In this document: positions 23,193-23,526 of the stretch, piece after piece
Numbering within the stretch: the first letter of the stretch is position 1
Layout: every line of letters begins with the position of its first letter
Source: an uncultured Chloroflexota bacterium
Lineage (GTDB): Bacteria; Chloroflexota; Dehalococcoidia; UBA2979
Direction of reading: 5' to 3'
Length of the DNA: 23,526 nucleotides
Assembly: GCA_902827055.1 (NCBI GenBank)
Contig: CADEHD010000001.1
Span: forward strand, 14,047-37,572
Translations under genes and position numbers: made by a program
The notes under the pieces: model-generated
What the model was told of the DNA's origin: nothing
What the model saw: the letters and a program-made list of their open reading frames with translations, nothing else
Databases searched by the model: none

Positions 23193-23526
23193 GTGAGCCA
23201 GCCAGCGAACCCGCCCGCCCCGGGCGTCTCCCGCGAACTCGGCGGCTGGCCCTTCGTCCTCGCCCTGCTCGCCGTCCACTTCTACTTCGTCGCCTACTCG
23301 ATGTCCGTGGTCGGCGTGCCCCAGTCGCTCGAGGGGGAGCCCGACTGGCTCGTGGGGCTCGTCGTCGGCTCCATGGGCATTTCCGGGATGATCACGCGGC
23401 CGCTCGTTGGCGTGTGGGTGGACGGCGGCAACCGGCGTCGCTGGCAACGACTCGGGGGCGCGCTCACCGTCGTGGCGTACGTGGGCTACGCGCTCAGCCC
23501 GAACCCCTGGGTGATTCTCGGTTTCC
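23193..23526 (+). CDS. MFS transporter, N-terminal part (runs off the right edge)
   Basis: A GTG at 23193 with GGGAGG upstream opens a frame that runs without a stop to the window end, 111 codons. After a short Pro-rich cytoplasmic start it shows membrane helix 1 (WPFVLALLAVHFYFVAYSMS) and helix 2 (WLVGLVVGSMGISGMITRPL). MFS motif A follows as GVWVDGGNRRR, then helix 3. The family call is clear; the substrate is unknown. It is separate from, and not a close copy of, the MFS protein at 19322-20587 as judged by eye. Confidence 0.85.
   Translation, partial: MSQPANPPAPGVSRELGGWPFVLALLAVHFYFVAYSMSVVGVPQSLEGEPDWLVGLVVGSMGISGMITRPLVGVWVDGGNRRRWQRLGGALTVVAYVGYALSPNPWVILGF

Overview
The window is chromosomal DNA from a very GC-rich bacterium (about 70% G+C by eye, not computed). 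Genes are tightly packed on both strands, with a strong G/C preference at third codon positions. HspR with a recognisable HAIR operator, a DsbA/VKOR disulfide pair next to a DUF3105 protein, a standalone RodZ-like HTH protein ending in a PASTA domain, DUF503 next to ScpB, and promoters set six bases before start codons together suggest Chloroflexota. That is an inference; an actinobacterial or other deep-branching high-GC lineage is not excluded. I see no insertion sequence, prophage, CRISPR array, tRNA or rRNA, and no gene-free stretch above 300 bases.

Layout. 1-3300: the start of a possible gene leaving the left edge, a glycosidase-like beta-propeller protein, a four-CxxC zinc-ribbon protein and rimO. 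3377-6292: a small membrane protein, a RodZ-like HTH/PASTA membrane protein, a zinc alcohol dehydrogenase and rpsT. 6423-9912: murJ, a 44-residue small protein with its own promoter and hairpin, and scpB followed by a DUF503 gene. 10040-13806: an amidohydrolase and thpR, a promoter/leader-ORF/terminator cassette, a standalone SWIM-finger protein, a VOC protein with a 58-residue membrane protein, and an unrecognised 302-residue protein. 13908-18502: a heat-shock divergon, hsp20 one way and dnaJ-like, hspR and clpC the other. 18580-20587: a GNAT acetyltransferase and an MFS transporter. 20786-23526: DUF3105, DsbA, VKOR, an unknown 106-residue protein and the first part of a second MFS transporter.

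How the genes work together. The clearest system is the heat-shock divergon. One HAIR operator lies 4 and 5 bp from two outward-facing -35 boxes. The operator's presumed repressor, HspR, is encoded in the operon it would control, with a DnaJ-like cochaperone that has only half the usual zinc finger and with a ClpC-type unfoldase. DUF3105, DsbA and VKOR look like an envelope thiol-oxidation unit in which VKOR would reoxidise DsbA. A recurrent signal in the window is a -10 box ending exactly six bases before a start codon (murJ, amidohydrolase, the 302-residue protein, dnaJ-like), which points to leaderless transcripts. GC-rich hairpins, mostly without T tracts, occupy every convergent gene junction that does not overlap.
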